A stretch of DNA of 64,000 nucleotides from Aphanocapsa sp. GSE-SYN-MK-11-07L (GTDB lineage Bacteria > Cyanobacteriota > Cyanobacteriia > Thermosynechococcales > Thermosynechococcaceae), in NCBI GenBank assembly GCA_019359715.1, contig JAHHGS010000011.1, forward strand, positions 86,051 through 150,050, read 5' to 3'. Within the stretch, counting starts at the first letter, position 1, and the number at the start of each line of letters is the position of its first letter. Position numbers and translations under genes: made by a program. Positions 1 through 8,233 of this stretch are shown piece by piece. The notes below the pieces were generated by a model that was given only the letters and a program-made list of their open reading frames with translations, was not told the origin of the DNA and did no database searches.

Positions 1-54
1 CTCAACTCCAAACCACCTGCTCACCTTGCCCTCAAAAACAGTAATTTGCGGCAT
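1..54 (-). CDS. 5' end of an unidentified gene cut by the window edge
   Basis: On the minus strand an ATG at 54-52 opens a frame that stays open to position 1 and encodes MPQITVFEGKVSRWFGVE. An AGGAG (67-63) lies eight bases before the ATG, a good ribosome binding site. Only 18 residues are visible, so the product cannot be identified. The gene would be divergent from the thioredoxin-fold gene starting at 167, and the 112 bp between them would hold both promoters. Confidence 0.45.
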   Translation of the reverse strand, partial: MPQITVFEGKVSRWFGVE

Positions 55-166
55 TTCTTCGGCTCCTGTAACCTTAGCTATAGCAATCTTGAACTCAGTT
101 GAGAGTCGGCCCATGCGATTGTGGCATGGCTGAGTCGGGTAGACAAGTACGAGAAAGAGGTCACGG

Positions 167-961
167 ATGGATCGGATTTACAGTTGGTTGACGAAGATGG
201 TGCAGCCGCAAGCCTGGGGCAGACTCAGCCAGAAATGGCTCGGCATGATTGTGCTTTGCCTTTGCTTGTGGAGTTGCTCTCATCCGGTTCAGGCCGAGAA
301 TGTTGACCCCAAACTGAAAGAGCAAGTCCTGCAAATTATTCGGGAAAATCCTCAAGTCATCCTAGAATCTGTCCGAGCCTACGAAAAAGAGCAGCAGCAG
401 GCGCGCGAACAGCAGCTAAAAGCTTTTCTGAACGACCTCAAAACAAAGCCCGATCAGGTGATTGGGCAGTCTCCTGTTCAGGGCGATCGCAAAAATCAGA
501 TTCTGCTGGTTGAGTTTTCTGATTTTCAGTGTCCGTTTTGCGCCAAAGCCCACGCTGCCCTAGAGGAAGTGAGACAAAAAAGTCCCGATCGATTTTCTGT
601 AGTCTTCAAGCACTACCCGCTGACTTCGATTCACGACAATGCGATGCCTGCTGCCCAAGCAGCCTGGGCGGCGGGTCAACAAGGCAAGTTTTGGCAGTTC
701 CACGCTGCCTTATTCAGCCGTCAAAAGCAGCTTGGTGAAGCGCTTTACGCTCAGATTGCCGAGTCCTTGAAGCTAGATATGCAAAAGTTTAATCGCGATC
801 GGGCCAGTAGCGCGGCCGCTGCTGCCGTGAATCAAGACGTGGCTTTGGGCGAAAAGATCGGCATCAATTCCACTCCAAGTTTTTTTGTCAGTGCTGAAGG
901 AATTGCGATTCCGATTCAATTTCCAGACCTGATTAATTTGTTAGAGAAGGGCAGTCAGTAG
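167..961 (+). CDS. DsbA/thioredoxin-fold disulfide oxidoreductase, exported
   Basis: 264 residues. An N-terminal basic stretch is followed by a hydrophobic segment (about 25-37) ending in LWSC and VQAEN, so it is either a lipoprotein (loose lipobox, Cys37) or cleaved after Ala43. A helical linker rich in Glu and Gln (about 60-95) precedes a Thioredoxin_4/DsbA domain with the active site CPFC at 122-125 and the cis-proline loop TP at 236-237. This family oxidises or isomerises cysteines of exported proteins; direction cannot be told from sequence. The ATG at 167 has AGAGG seven bases upstream. Its 3' end overlaps by 29 bp the convergent, broken DUF442 gene. Confidence 0.85.
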   Translation: MDRIYSWLTKMVQPQAWGRLSQKWLGMIVLCLCLWSCSHPVQAENVDPKLKEQVLQIIRENPQVILESVRAYEKEQQQAREQQLKAFLNDLKTKPDQVIGQSPVQGDRKNQILLVEFSDFQCPFCAKAHAALEEVRQKSPDRFSVVFKHYPLTSIHDNAMPAAQAAWAAGQQGKFWQFHAALFSRQKQLGEALYAQIAESLKLDMQKFNRDRASSAAAAAVNQDVALGEKIGINSTPSFFVSAEGIAIPIQFPDLINLLEKGSQ

Positions 962-1349
962 AAGCTGGCAATAAGCCAAGGTCGGAGACTTTTTGAAGCG
1001 CTTGCTCAGCTTTGCTACCCTGTTTAATCGCAATTTGAATCAGAGCCATAATCGATGAGCGACTACCGCTGTCGCAGTGGAGCAGAACAGGCGTAGGCAG
1101 GGCAGCGATTTGGGGAATCGCCCAGAGGACGAAATCTGGATTGATTGCTTTGAGCTGGGTCGGAATATTGAGGTACTGCAAGCCCAGCCGTTCTGCTTTT
1201 TGCTGTTGCTCGGTCAGGAAGCCAATTTTATCTGGCGATCGCAGATTCACAATCGATCAATATCCTGCTTGAGCCAACTGCTGGAGATCTTCTAGGCTGG
1301 GCTGTCCGGCGATCGCCAACTCTGCGGTAATCTTCCTGATGATGGTCAT
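933..1349 (-). pseudogene. DUF442/BLH-phosphatase-like protein interrupted by in-frame TGA
   Basis: Reading from ATG 1349-1347 gives MTIIRKITAELAIAGQPSLE..., the usual start of the beta-lactamase-hydrolase-like phosphatase (DUF442) family, up to GY at 1265-1260. The next codon (1259-1257) is TGA, and the same frame then continues SIVNLRSPDK..., exactly the next conserved motif of the family. One base change (for example CGA to TGA) therefore separates two halves of one domain. The downstream part, from GTG 1250, keeps the HCDSGSRSS phosphate-binding loop (a C-x5-R type loop). The first half alone is too short to fold. Either a young pseudogene or a sequencing error. Confidence 0.75.
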
Positions 1350-1381
1350 CTTGCTCAACAGGTCAACAGGTTGATCGAACG

Positions 1382-1552
1382 CTACTTATGTTTATCAGAT
1401 TCTCCTTCAAAGGGTTGCACTCCTGTTTTAGGATAGTCATCGTCATTGGGGCCAAAAATTCTAGCGACTGCCCCGGAGATGTAGCGCCCAATTTGCTGAA
1501 CCAGTCCGGTCATTCCATCCATTGCCGTTTGTAATCTGCTGCTAGCCATCAT
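1382..1552 (-). CDS. small conserved cyanobacterial protein, 56 aa
   Basis: Reads MMASSRLQTAMDGM... and ends with the block ARIFGPNDDDYPKTGVQPFEG at about residues 30-50. I recall this RIFGP-DD-YP-TGVQPF-G tail from many short cyanobacterial proteins, often carrying misleading names such as isochorismate synthase. Residues 9-33 would form one amphipathic or weakly hydrophobic helix. Function unknown. GAGGAGG sits directly before the two adjacent ATGs (1552 and 1549), so the second ATG is the better spaced start. Confidence 0.7.
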   Translation of the reverse strand: MMASSRLQTAMDGMTGLVQQIGRYISGAVARIFGPNDDDYPKTGVQPFEGESDKHK

Positions 1553-1669
1553 GCCTCCTCTCTGGTTTGAGTGAAAAATATGCTTTGATGGGCAACCCTA
1601 ATCTCCCTCTACTTTTAGGTTACGAACAAAAAATGAAGAACTTGTGAGGACACAATCAGTCCCAGCTTT

Positions 1670-2092
1670 TCAGCGGAGCTGCTCTGGCAAAGGCCAACCC
1701 AAAGCAGCCGCTATCTGTCCAGCCAATTCGAGGGGGTGAAAGGGTTTAGCGATCGCAGCGGTTAGTCCCATTTGGGTGTAGCGATGGCGATCGCTAGACT
1801 GCACCTTGGCGGTGAGCAGAATCACCGGAATTGATGCCGTCGCCGGATTTACCCGCAATTCTTTAAACGTGGTCGGCCCATCCATATCAGGCATCATCAC
1901 ATCGAGTAAAATCGCATCGGGCTGCTCAATTTCTGCCATGCTGAGGCACTCTTGACCCGACCCAACCGTTAAGACTTCCCAGTCAGTCATAAATTCCAGG
2001 CAAATTTTCGTCACTTCCTGGATGTACTGCTCGTTGTCAACGACAAGGATTCGCTTCGTTGGTCGGCTACTAGTCACGATGCCTCTCCGCAT
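1670..2092 (-). CDS. single-domain response regulator (CheY-like)
   Basis: 140 residues forming one receiver domain and nothing else. The phosphoacceptor is D64 in LLDVMMPD, the switch Thr is T94 (LLTAK), and the conserved Lys is K116 in AKPF. The acidic pair near the N terminus reads D19-N20 instead of Asp-Asp, with E21 next, so metal binding may rest on D19 and E21. With no output domain it probably passes phosphate or docks on a partner. No histidine kinase is encoded next to it; only the PAS fragment at 2.8-3.0 kb hints at one. Confidence 0.85.
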   Translation of the reverse strand: MRRGIVTSSRPTKRILVVDNEQYIQEVTKICLEFMTDWEVLTVGSGQECLSMAEIEQPDAILLDVMMPDMDGPTTFKELRVNPATASIPVILLTAKVQSSDRHRYTQMGLTAAIAKPFHPLELAGQIAAALGWPLPEQLR

Positions 2093-2221
2093 CTTGGACT
2101 GTGGGCAATTCTATTCTCTCTTTTCGGTTGAGTCGTTGCTGAAAACTACAACAGTCTGTAATTGTGAGTTAGCCGTCAAAATCATCGCCCGAAGATCAAT
2201 AGACCGCCTGCACCGCCAGCA

Positions 2222-2764
2222 TTACAACCCTTCTGTTGACTTTCCCAACCCTACTTTCCGGCGTCCGAGTCGATGCTGCAACCATAACAGCGTCAACCCA
2301 ACCGCAGGCACTAAAAGATCGGTGTAGAAGATGATGCCAGCATTGCCCGGCGCAAAATTGTTGTTGACAATCATCTGATAAACATGCCCAGCCGCAGCAC
2401 CGAGCAGAAAACAGGAAACTCCAATCACGGCAGCAGCGCGAGCGCCAAAATTCCTCCGAAAGGCCAGAAAGCCAATCGCTGAGAACCCTAGACTAGCCCA
2501 ACCGACCTCTGCTTGGAAGGGGCTTTGGGCCCAACCAATGAATTTTGCCGCCATATCGCCAAAAAAAACGTGACAGACAAAGTTATAGAAAAACGACACT
2601 CCGACCGAAAAAAGCAGAAAGTAAGAGAATAAATCTTCGACCACCATCGCTGCGGTCAGCGGTCGAGACCGACGCCCCAAGGATAAGGCGGCGGCAATCA
2701 GTCCAAGCACCAAGAAGCTGAGCGTGAAATTTGCGAGCAGAAACCCAATTAAGACTGCCATCAT
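2222..2764 (-). CDS. DUF6790-like integral membrane protein
   Basis: 180 residues with about five predicted membrane segments (3-25, 42-65, 88-104, 111-131, 146-160). The block AAGHVYQMIVNNNFAPGNAG followed by YTDLLVP at about 123-153 matches what I remember of the DUF6790 membrane family, whose function is unknown. The start is the first of two adjacent ATGs. It lies 47 bp downstream of the PAS fragment and in the same direction, so it may share a transcript. Confidence 0.65.
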   Translation of the reverse strand: MMAVLIGFLLANFTLSFLVLGLIAAALSLGRRSRPLTAAMVVEDLFSYFLLFSVGVSFFYNFVCHVFFGDMAAKFIGWAQSPFQAEVGWASLGFSAIGFLAFRRNFGARAAAVIGVSCFLLGAAAGHVYQMIVNNNFAPGNAGIIFYTDLLVPAVGLTLLWLQHRLGRRKVGLGKSTEGL

Positions 2765-2811
2765 TTCGCCTCACGACTGATCTGCTTTTCCAAGGCTCAC
2801 AATAGGGCAAT

Positions 2812-3021
2812 TTAACATTGAGATCGGCTCCAATACAAAGCATCAGAACTAGTATCATCACTGTTCAAACCAAACAACTGCTTCGTTTGCTCAGACCAGG
2901 TTACGCAATCCGTGAGCAGGTTCCAATCCCAAATGCCGATTTGAGCAATTTCAAGCGCCAACCGCAGTTGTTCTTGATTTGGATTGGCCTGAAGGATTGC
3001 CAGGTCAGGTTGGTTCTGCAT
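2812..3021 (-). pseudogene. orphan PAS-domain fragment
   Basis: 69 residues. The middle, ALEIAQIGIWDWNLLTD, then VTWSEQTKQLFGL, is the start of a PAS_3-type sensory domain (first two strands and helices). The frame then runs into unrelated residues and stops, so the rest of the PAS fold and any kinase or cyclase output is missing. It lies 99 bp after the end of the 791-residue GGDEF protein on the same strand. Probably the remnant of a deleted sensor kinase; a tiny functional peptide is less likely. Confidence 0.6.
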
Positions 3022-3120
3022 GCTGACTAGCCAAAGGAGCGCTGTAGGCTGGTCATAAATGGCAAGATATTAAGATATATTTTCCTGAAGCCCGATCTCG
3101 AAAAGAATTTGACTCTATCC

Positions 3121-5496
3121 TTAATAATTTGAACTTGATACTACAACAGATTGAGCGATTTCTGCGCAGAAAACCCGATCGCGCCCTGCGGACTTGGCTC
3201 GATACAGCGCCCGATCGGCGGCTTGATAAAGGGTGTGCAGGTCGGTGCCGTTGGCGGGGAACTGAGACACGCCAGCGCTGAAGGTGAGGCAAGGTGGAGC
3301 ACCGATGGGCTGAGCGGGCAATCCAGCAAAAGCTTTGTGGCGAAATAATTCTAGGAGATGGCTCAATCGCTGCACCCCCGCTTGCTGATGGGTGTCGTAA
3401 AGGCCAATCACAAACTCTTCACCCCCCCAGCGAGCCACCACATCTTCAGTCCGAAAAAACTGGTGCAGCAGATGCCCCACCTGGCGTAAAACCTCATCTC
3501 CAGTCGCGTGACCACAGCGATCGTTAATCAGCTTAAACCGATCCAAATCTAAGATCGCCAAGCAGAGGGAATGATTTTGCCGCTTAGCCAGATTTAAGAG
3601 ATTTTCAAGATCCTGAGTTGATTTTTGCCGATTGGCCAACTTGGTGAGCGGATCGGTTTCGGCCAAATTTCGCAGCAGTTGAATCCGTTCTAAGCGATTG
3701 ATAATTCGAGTGACTAGCTCCGGGCCAACAATCGGTTTACTGACGAAATCATCTGCACCGGCGGCAAAGACTTGATTGACGATATTAGGATCGGAGTGAA
3801 CGGTGAGAAATAAAATCGGCAAGCTGCTCCAGTGGAAATCATTCCGGACAATCTGACACAAATCAATCCCGCTCAAATGCGGCATTTCAACATCCAAAAT
3901 CAATAGGTCGGGCGAGCAGTCTTCTAAAGTTTGCCAAAAGTGCTGCGGGTCAGCCAGAGTGGTCACGCTCAGCCCCCAAGGCTCTAGCAGCGATCGCAGT
4001 CCGGCTAACAGGGCTGGATCATCGTCTACGACTAAGACTCTGGCTTTGGTCTGCTCTACCTGCTGCAAGACTTGGTTGACGGCTTCCAGCACCTGAATTG
4101 CCGAGGCAGATTTGGGCAAGAAGGCACGTCCGCCCAAATGAGCAAATTCTAGGCGATCGGCAAGCTGATCGTGCTCCGAGTAGACAACGACTGGCACGGG
4201 CGGCACCTGTTTACTCAGATCAGCTAACAGGTTGAAGCTATCGGTTGGGAATGCGGCAATGTCGGGATCGAGCACCACGACATTCGCAGGATCAAGGCAG
4301 ATCTGCGTCCTGGCCTGTTTGAGATGGGTTGCCACTTGAGAGCGGATGCCCCAAGTCGTGGCTGCCCTGGCGATCTGGTCGGCAATTGCTCGATCGGCTT
4401 CCACGATTAACAGCAATGGGCGATCGTCTGGCATCGTCGCCTCATTAGTCTGGGATTTCGCTTCCACCACCGTTCGCAGCGCTATTACCCAGTTCTGGAG
4501 GTCAATTACTTCTACCTCAGCCAAGGGGCGTTCCGCTTGCAAAACCTGTTCAATTTGGCGGGCGAGCTGAGATCCCGCTGGTAGCCCAAATATTCCTAGC
4601 GACCCAGCCAGCGTATGCGCTTCCTGCTTTGCCCGCTGCACTAGCTCTCCATCTTGCTGCTCTGGCGCCTTAACGGCTTGCTCTAAGACCTCAACCTGTT
4701 GGCTGACTCGTTCTTTGAACTGGTGCCAAACATGATCAACCAGGGCTAGAGTCGGCTCAGCTATGCTTGCCAACCGGGTTTCTTGCTTTTCTAGTTTGGG
4801 TTGCTCCTTCAGCTTGGCTTGGGCTTGCAGTTTGAGCCGATACCCAATTCCATACACTGTTTCAATCAGGTTAGTAGGTGCTCCTACAGCTTTTAGCTTC
4901 TGCCGCAGTCCTTTGATATGGGTTCTGACTGCATCTTCTCCAGGGGTTTCTTCATAAGCCCAGAGATGCTCCAGAATCATGCCGCAACTGAAAACGCGCC
5001 GATGATTTCGCAAAAAAAGCTCTAGGAGAGCATATTCTTTCGGGGTAAGCAATAGGGGCTGACTGGCGTAGGTGACTTCACAACTGCCTGGATCAAGCTG
5101 CAAATCTCCCCACTCTAGGATCGGTTGGGAAGCAATGCCACCTCGACGCAGCAGGGCCCGGACGCGAGCAATCAGCTCCTCGACATTAAAGGGCTTCACC
5201 ACGTAGTCATCTGCACCGGCATCTAGCCCGATCGCCTTATCGTGTCCGTTATCTTGCCCAGTTAACAGCAGGATCGGCATCTGCAATCCCCGCGATCGAA
5301 TTTGGCGACAAAGGCTGATTCCATCTAGCTTGGGCAAAATTAAATCGGTTAGAACCAGGTCATAGTCAAAGGTTTCGACCAAATTCAGACCTGTCTGACC
5401 ATCTGTGGCCACCTCAACCGCATAATTTTGAGTGTTCAGAATAGCAACCAGCACCTGGGCCGTTAACTCATCATCCTCCACAACTAAAATCTTCAT
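3121..5496 (-). CDS. hybrid response regulator: REC-wHTH-HPt-REC-REC-GGDEF
   Basis: 791 residues. Order: receiver 1 (1-118; D51, K101), OmpR-type winged helix (about 125-224, ending GIGYRLKL), HPt domain (about 250-345; phospho-His H294 in EAHTLAGS), a divergent receiver 2 (about 358-478; D410), receiver 3 (486-603; D535, K587) and a GGDEF diguanylate cyclase (about 612-785). The cyclase site reads GGEEF (691-695), an active variant, with an RTED inhibitory c-di-GMP site at 682-685. It thus joins DNA binding, phosphorelay and c-di-GMP synthesis in one soluble chain. The ATG start matches the canonical MKILVVEDD opening. The 450 bp upstream would carry the promoter. Confidence 0.9.
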   Translation of the reverse strand: MKILVVEDDELTAQVLVAILNTQNYAVEVATDGQTGLNLVETFDYDLVLTDLILPKLDGISLCRQIRSRGLQMPILLLTGQDNGHDKAIGLDAGADDYVVKPFNVEELIARVRALLRRGGIASQPILEWGDLQLDPGSCEVTYASQPLLLTPKEYALLELFLRNHRRVFSCGMILEHLWAYEETPGEDAVRTHIKGLRQKLKAVGAPTNLIETVYGIGYRLKLQAQAKLKEQPKLEKQETRLASIAEPTLALVDHVWHQFKERVSQQVEVLEQAVKAPEQQDGELVQRAKQEAHTLAGSLGIFGLPAGSQLARQIEQVLQAERPLAEVEVIDLQNWVIALRTVVEAKSQTNEATMPDDRPLLLIVEADRAIADQIARAATTWGIRSQVATHLKQARTQICLDPANVVVLDPDIAAFPTDSFNLLADLSKQVPPVPVVVYSEHDQLADRLEFAHLGGRAFLPKSASAIQVLEAVNQVLQQVEQTKARVLVVDDDPALLAGLRSLLEPWGLSVTTLADPQHFWQTLEDCSPDLLILDVEMPHLSGIDLCQIVRNDFHWSSLPILFLTVHSDPNIVNQVFAAGADDFVSKPIVGPELVTRIINRLERIQLLRNLAETDPLTKLANRQKSTQDLENLLNLAKRQNHSLCLAILDLDRFKLINDRCGHATGDEVLRQVGHLLHQFFRTEDVVARWGGEEFVIGLYDTHQQAGVQRLSHLLELFRHKAFAGLPAQPIGAPPCLTFSAGVSQFPANGTDLHTLYQAADRALYRAKSAGRDRVFCAEIAQSVVVSSSNY

Positions 5497-5947
5497 CCTG
5501 AAAACTCTTTTAAAGAACAGAAGAACAGCAGATGCTCTCGATGTAAATTTCTCAGCCCAAACCTTGCTGCCAAACCGTCAGGTGAAACTGAGGGCTATTC
5601 CGGTGATTGGGCGCCTCAGTCAGGCTACTGCAAGAAAATTAACTCTGGATTGTTGCGGTTAGCTCAGCTCGGCAATTTACCCACCAGTACCCGTTGCTGA
5701 AATCCCTCGATTGGCTTGCGATCAATCGAAGAAGTCTCAATCCAGTGACAATCTTTACCTTTGTTTAGCGATTTTTAAAGTTACTCCTCCACAATGATTT
5801 TAGCTAAAGCTCGTGCATAGATTAAGCTTCTATCGGATGTCATTCCGGTCGATTTGGTTTCCAGGTAGGCATTGGCAAATACATTAATGATTAAAATCTC
5901 CCAGGAAATATATTGGACTAGTAATCAATGAAGTGGGGGGAGTAGAG
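5497..5947. other. 451 bp gene-free divergent intergenic region
   Basis: Lies between the divergent GGDEF regulator and the deaminase, so it should hold both promoters. I see no credible ORF with a ribosome binding site, no tRNA, and no long inverted repeat. The stretch just before the deaminase (about 5880-5925) is AT-rich. Confidence 0.5.
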
Positions 5948-6433
5948 ATGGACTCAAGCGATGATCGGCAGTTTATCCGCCGGGCGATCGAACTCAGCCG
6001 GGTTGCGGCTCTGGAAGAATGTACGGGTGGCCCCTTCGGAACTGTGATTGTTAAAGATGGGAAAATTATTGCTGAAGGGTATAACAAAGTTGTGGCCGAA
6101 AAAGACCCGACTTGGCATGGTGAAATGGAGGCGATCCGGAAAGCCTGTAAGTCTCTCAACAGCTTTGATTTAAACGGCTGTGTCTTATACACCAGCGCTG
6201 AACCCTGCCCAATGTGCGCCGCTGCTGCTTGGTGGGCCAGGCTTGATCGGATTGTTTATGCAGCGCGAGTTGAGGATGCTCATCAGTATGGAGATTTTGA
6301 TGACACTGCCATTTACGATGATCTGCGTCATCCATCCCAAAACCGGAAGATTCCCTACCAGGAGTTATTGCGAGAAGAAGCAATTTTAGTTTGGCAAGCC
6401 TATCAGGCAAAAGCCGATCGCATTGCCTACTAG
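5948..6433 (+). CDS. zinc nucleoside/guanine deaminase (cytidine deaminase fold)
   Basis: 161 residues of the CMP/dCMP deaminase superfamily. The zinc site is HGE (WHGEMEAI, His ligand plus catalytic Glu) and PCPMC (two Cys ligands). The PFGTVIVKDG opening and the tail with DDAxxYDDLRHP-like spacing resemble bacterial guanine deaminase GuaD, which converts guanine to xanthine; TadA-like tRNA deaminases differ in their C terminus. I chose ATG 5948 because GGGGGAG lies five to eight bases upstream; a GTG at 5933 would add five residues. Its stop overlaps the beginning of the next small frame. Confidence 0.8.
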   Translation: MDSSDDRQFIRRAIELSRVAALEECTGGPFGTVIVKDGKIIAEGYNKVVAEKDPTWHGEMEAIRKACKSLNSFDLNGCVLYTSAEPCPMCAAAAWWARLDRIVYAARVEDAHQYGDFDDTAIYDDLRHPSQNRKIPYQELLREEAILVWQAYQAKADRIAY

Positions 6434-6668
6434 CAGTTTGTCCACTTTAGTTTTAGGGAGTTTGGGGCAACGCCTCGAATCGTCCCTGTTAACCTGGCTG
6501 ATGATGCCAGCCGTGACTCGCGGGCTGAAGTTTTGGTCACACCCACTGCGCCGTTCCCTCGGCCTAAAAACTGATTTGATCGGAATTGTTTTGATCAGCC
6601 TGGCTCTGGGAATGATGGTGATCTTTTCAATCAAGTCAGCGGCAGATAGGTTTGCCAGATCGTCCTGA
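6423..6668 (+). CDS. possible small membrane protein, 81 aa or shorter
   Basis: The frame overlaps the deaminase end by 11 bp from a TTG start; an ATG-ATG pair inside (LLTWLMMPAVTRG) is an alternative. One clear membrane segment, IGIVLISLALGMMVIF, sits near the C terminus. The piece SSLLTWLMMPAVTRGLKFW resembles the C-terminal membrane tail of antibiotic biosynthesis monooxygenase-like membrane proteins, so this may be a decayed fragment of such a gene. No good ribosome binding site is visible. Real expression is uncertain. Confidence 0.35.
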   Translation: MPTSSLSTLVLGSLGQRLESSLLTWLMMPAVTRGLKFWSHPLRRSLGLKTDLIGIVLISLALGMMVIFSIKSAADRFARSS

Positions 6669-6967
6669 CATTTGTCTACGTAGCTGAATCGAAACATCAG
6701 GAATTTTGTTTCTCCAGATCAAAAAACTATAGCTATTTTTATTCTGAAAACACATGATTTTAGAGCAGTTGAAAGATTGGCAGCCCAAGCTGAAATACTG
6801 ATCTAGCGCATGGAATGATGCTGAAAAATTAGTAGAAAAATGAATTAACTTTTAATGAGTTTATGGCATCCAGCTTTACTCGCGAAGATGATGGAACTGA
6901 AGCCAATATGTTCGGCTTCAGTAACAGTAACCATTAGATTCTTCTTGACTAAGGAAGGAAATTAATT
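6669..6967. other. intergenic region upstream of the subtilase
   Basis: 299 bp, AT-rich. It holds a perfect 9 bp inverted repeat at 6896-6922 and two short open frames: 6863-6937 (24 codons, ending MFGFSNSNH) and one from ATG 6855 (36 codons). Neither has a convincing ribosome binding site. The leader of the protease mRNA probably lies here. Confidence 0.4.
6896..6922 (+). promoter_or_regulatory. 9 bp perfect hairpin in subtilase leader
   Basis: ACTGAAGCC at 6896-6904 and GGCTTCAGT at 6914-6922 pair perfectly around a 9-base loop. It lies 45 bp before the protease ATG, ahead of the ribosome binding site (AAGGAAGG, 6951-6958). It lacks a T-run, so it is less like a terminator than a leader structure. 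Role inferred only. Confidence 0.35.
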
Positions 6968-8188
6968 ATGACTAATCCTAATAATTTATCAGCCAGAGCA
7001 ATACAAACAACAGGTCGTTATTTGGTGCTGCTGCCTAGAGGGCAAGCCAATGCTGGCATCATGTCGCTCAGAAATTCAACTGGAACTAGTGAAATTGACG
7101 ATTCTGCTGTTAGCAACATTGGGGTTGCTGTCGTTGCCCTAGACCCCGATCAATTGCAGTCTCTCAATGCTGCCGTCGCTGGGCCAGAACCAATATTGGC
7201 TGCTGAACCAGAACAAATTATGTATGCGATCGCAACTAGCGCGATCGGGACAGTTGCGCCCGAACAACAATTAACCACTGCTGCTTTCTCTGACGGTGCC
7301 ACCACTTGGGGGCTGCAAGCAACGAAAGTGTTCAGCAGTCAATACACTGGTGCAGGGGTTAAAGTCGCCGTCCTTGACACCGGTTTAGACTTAAATCACC
7401 CCGATTTTTCGGGTCGGAATATTACCCACACCTCTTTTATTACCGGTGAGTCAGTGCAAGACCTCCAAGGTCATGGCACTCATTGCATTGGCACTTCCTG
7501 TGGGCCTTTAAGTCCGCCCGACCCATCTTCTCCCATGCGCTACGGGGTTGCTCACAATGCAGAAATCTTCGTGGGCAAGGTTTTGAGCAACGAAGGTTCC
7601 GGGGCTGATGGCGGCATTTTAGCCGGAATTGATTGGGCCATTAGCAATGGTTGTCAGATTATCTCGATGTCGTTAGGAGCGCCGACCCGGCTGGGAACTC
7701 CCTACTCGCCGATCTACGAAGAGGTGGCTAAACGCGCCCTCAGTCAAGGGACATTAATTATTGCGGCGGCAGGGAATGAAAGCAGTAGACCAGGTTTTAG
7801 CAATCCGGTTGGTCGTCCTGCTAACTGCCCTTCAATCATGGCCGTTGCTGCCTTAGATGGACAGCTACAAATTGCTGCCTTCTCCAATAGCTCAATGAAT
7901 CCTGAAGGTGGCGGGATTGATATCACAGGGCCAGGTGTAGCCGTTTATTCTACTTGGTCAACCGATGCGCTGACCGTTTCACCCCCGAATGGTTTAGGCC
8001 CCTCAAGATACCAAACCATTGCTGGGACTAGCATGGCAACTCCCCACGTTGCCGGCATTGCCGCCCTCTACGCTGAAGCCACGGGGACGAGAGGCATGGA
8101 ACTCTGGGCTGTCTTAATGCAGAATGCCCAGCGATTACCGCTACCGTCAGTTGATGTCGGCATTGGTTTAGTCCAAGCACCAGTTTAA
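6968..8188 (+). CDS. subtilisin-like serine protease (S8)
   Basis: 406 residues. The catalytic triad is D137 (VLDTGLDLNHPDF), H169 (GHGTH) and S355 (GTSMATPHVAG); the oxyanion Asn lies in AAAGNESS. Residues about 15-90 form a possible I9-type propeptide (RYLVLLPRGQ ... EPEQIMYAI) and no export signal is seen, so it may be cytosolic or leave by an unrecognised route. GGAAGG nine bases before ATG 6968 supports the start. The next gene on the same strand encodes a separate I9-like protein, a plausible inhibitor or folding chaperone for this enzyme. A terminator-like hairpin follows the stop. Confidence 0.9.
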   Translation: MTNPNNLSARAIQTTGRYLVLLPRGQANAGIMSLRNSTGTSEIDDSAVSNIGVAVVALDPDQLQSLNAAVAGPEPILAAEPEQIMYAIATSAIGTVAPEQQLTTAAFSDGATTWGLQATKVFSSQYTGAGVKVAVLDTGLDLNHPDFSGRNITHTSFITGESVQDLQGHGTHCIGTSCGPLSPPDPSSPMRYGVAHNAEIFVGKVLSNEGSGADGGILAGIDWAISNGCQIISMSLGAPTRLGTPYSPIYEEVAKRALSQGTLIIAAAGNESSRPGFSNPVGRPANCPSIMAVAALDGQLQIAAFSNSSMNPEGGGIDITGPGVAVYSTWSTDALTVSPPNGLGPSRYQTIAGTSMATPHVAGIAALYAEATGTRGMELWAVLMQNAQRLPLPSVDVGIGLVQAPV

Positions 8189-8233
8189 AGGGCATAAAGC
8201 TGAATCAAATTGATTGTCTTTGTTCCGATTTGG

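Noticed and set aside
2583..2861. Another frame over the DUF6790 start reads VVRRNDGSLNWVSAR, which looks like a PAC motif that could complete the PAS fragment.
   Set aside because: It is out of frame with the PAS piece, lies on top of a convincing membrane protein start, and its flanks show no PAS character. Chance likeness.
6863..6937. RiPP/cyanobactin precursor peptide next to a subtilase.
   Set aside because: No leader or recognition sequence known from cyanobactins, no cyclodehydratase or second protease domain nearby, and no good ribosome binding site.
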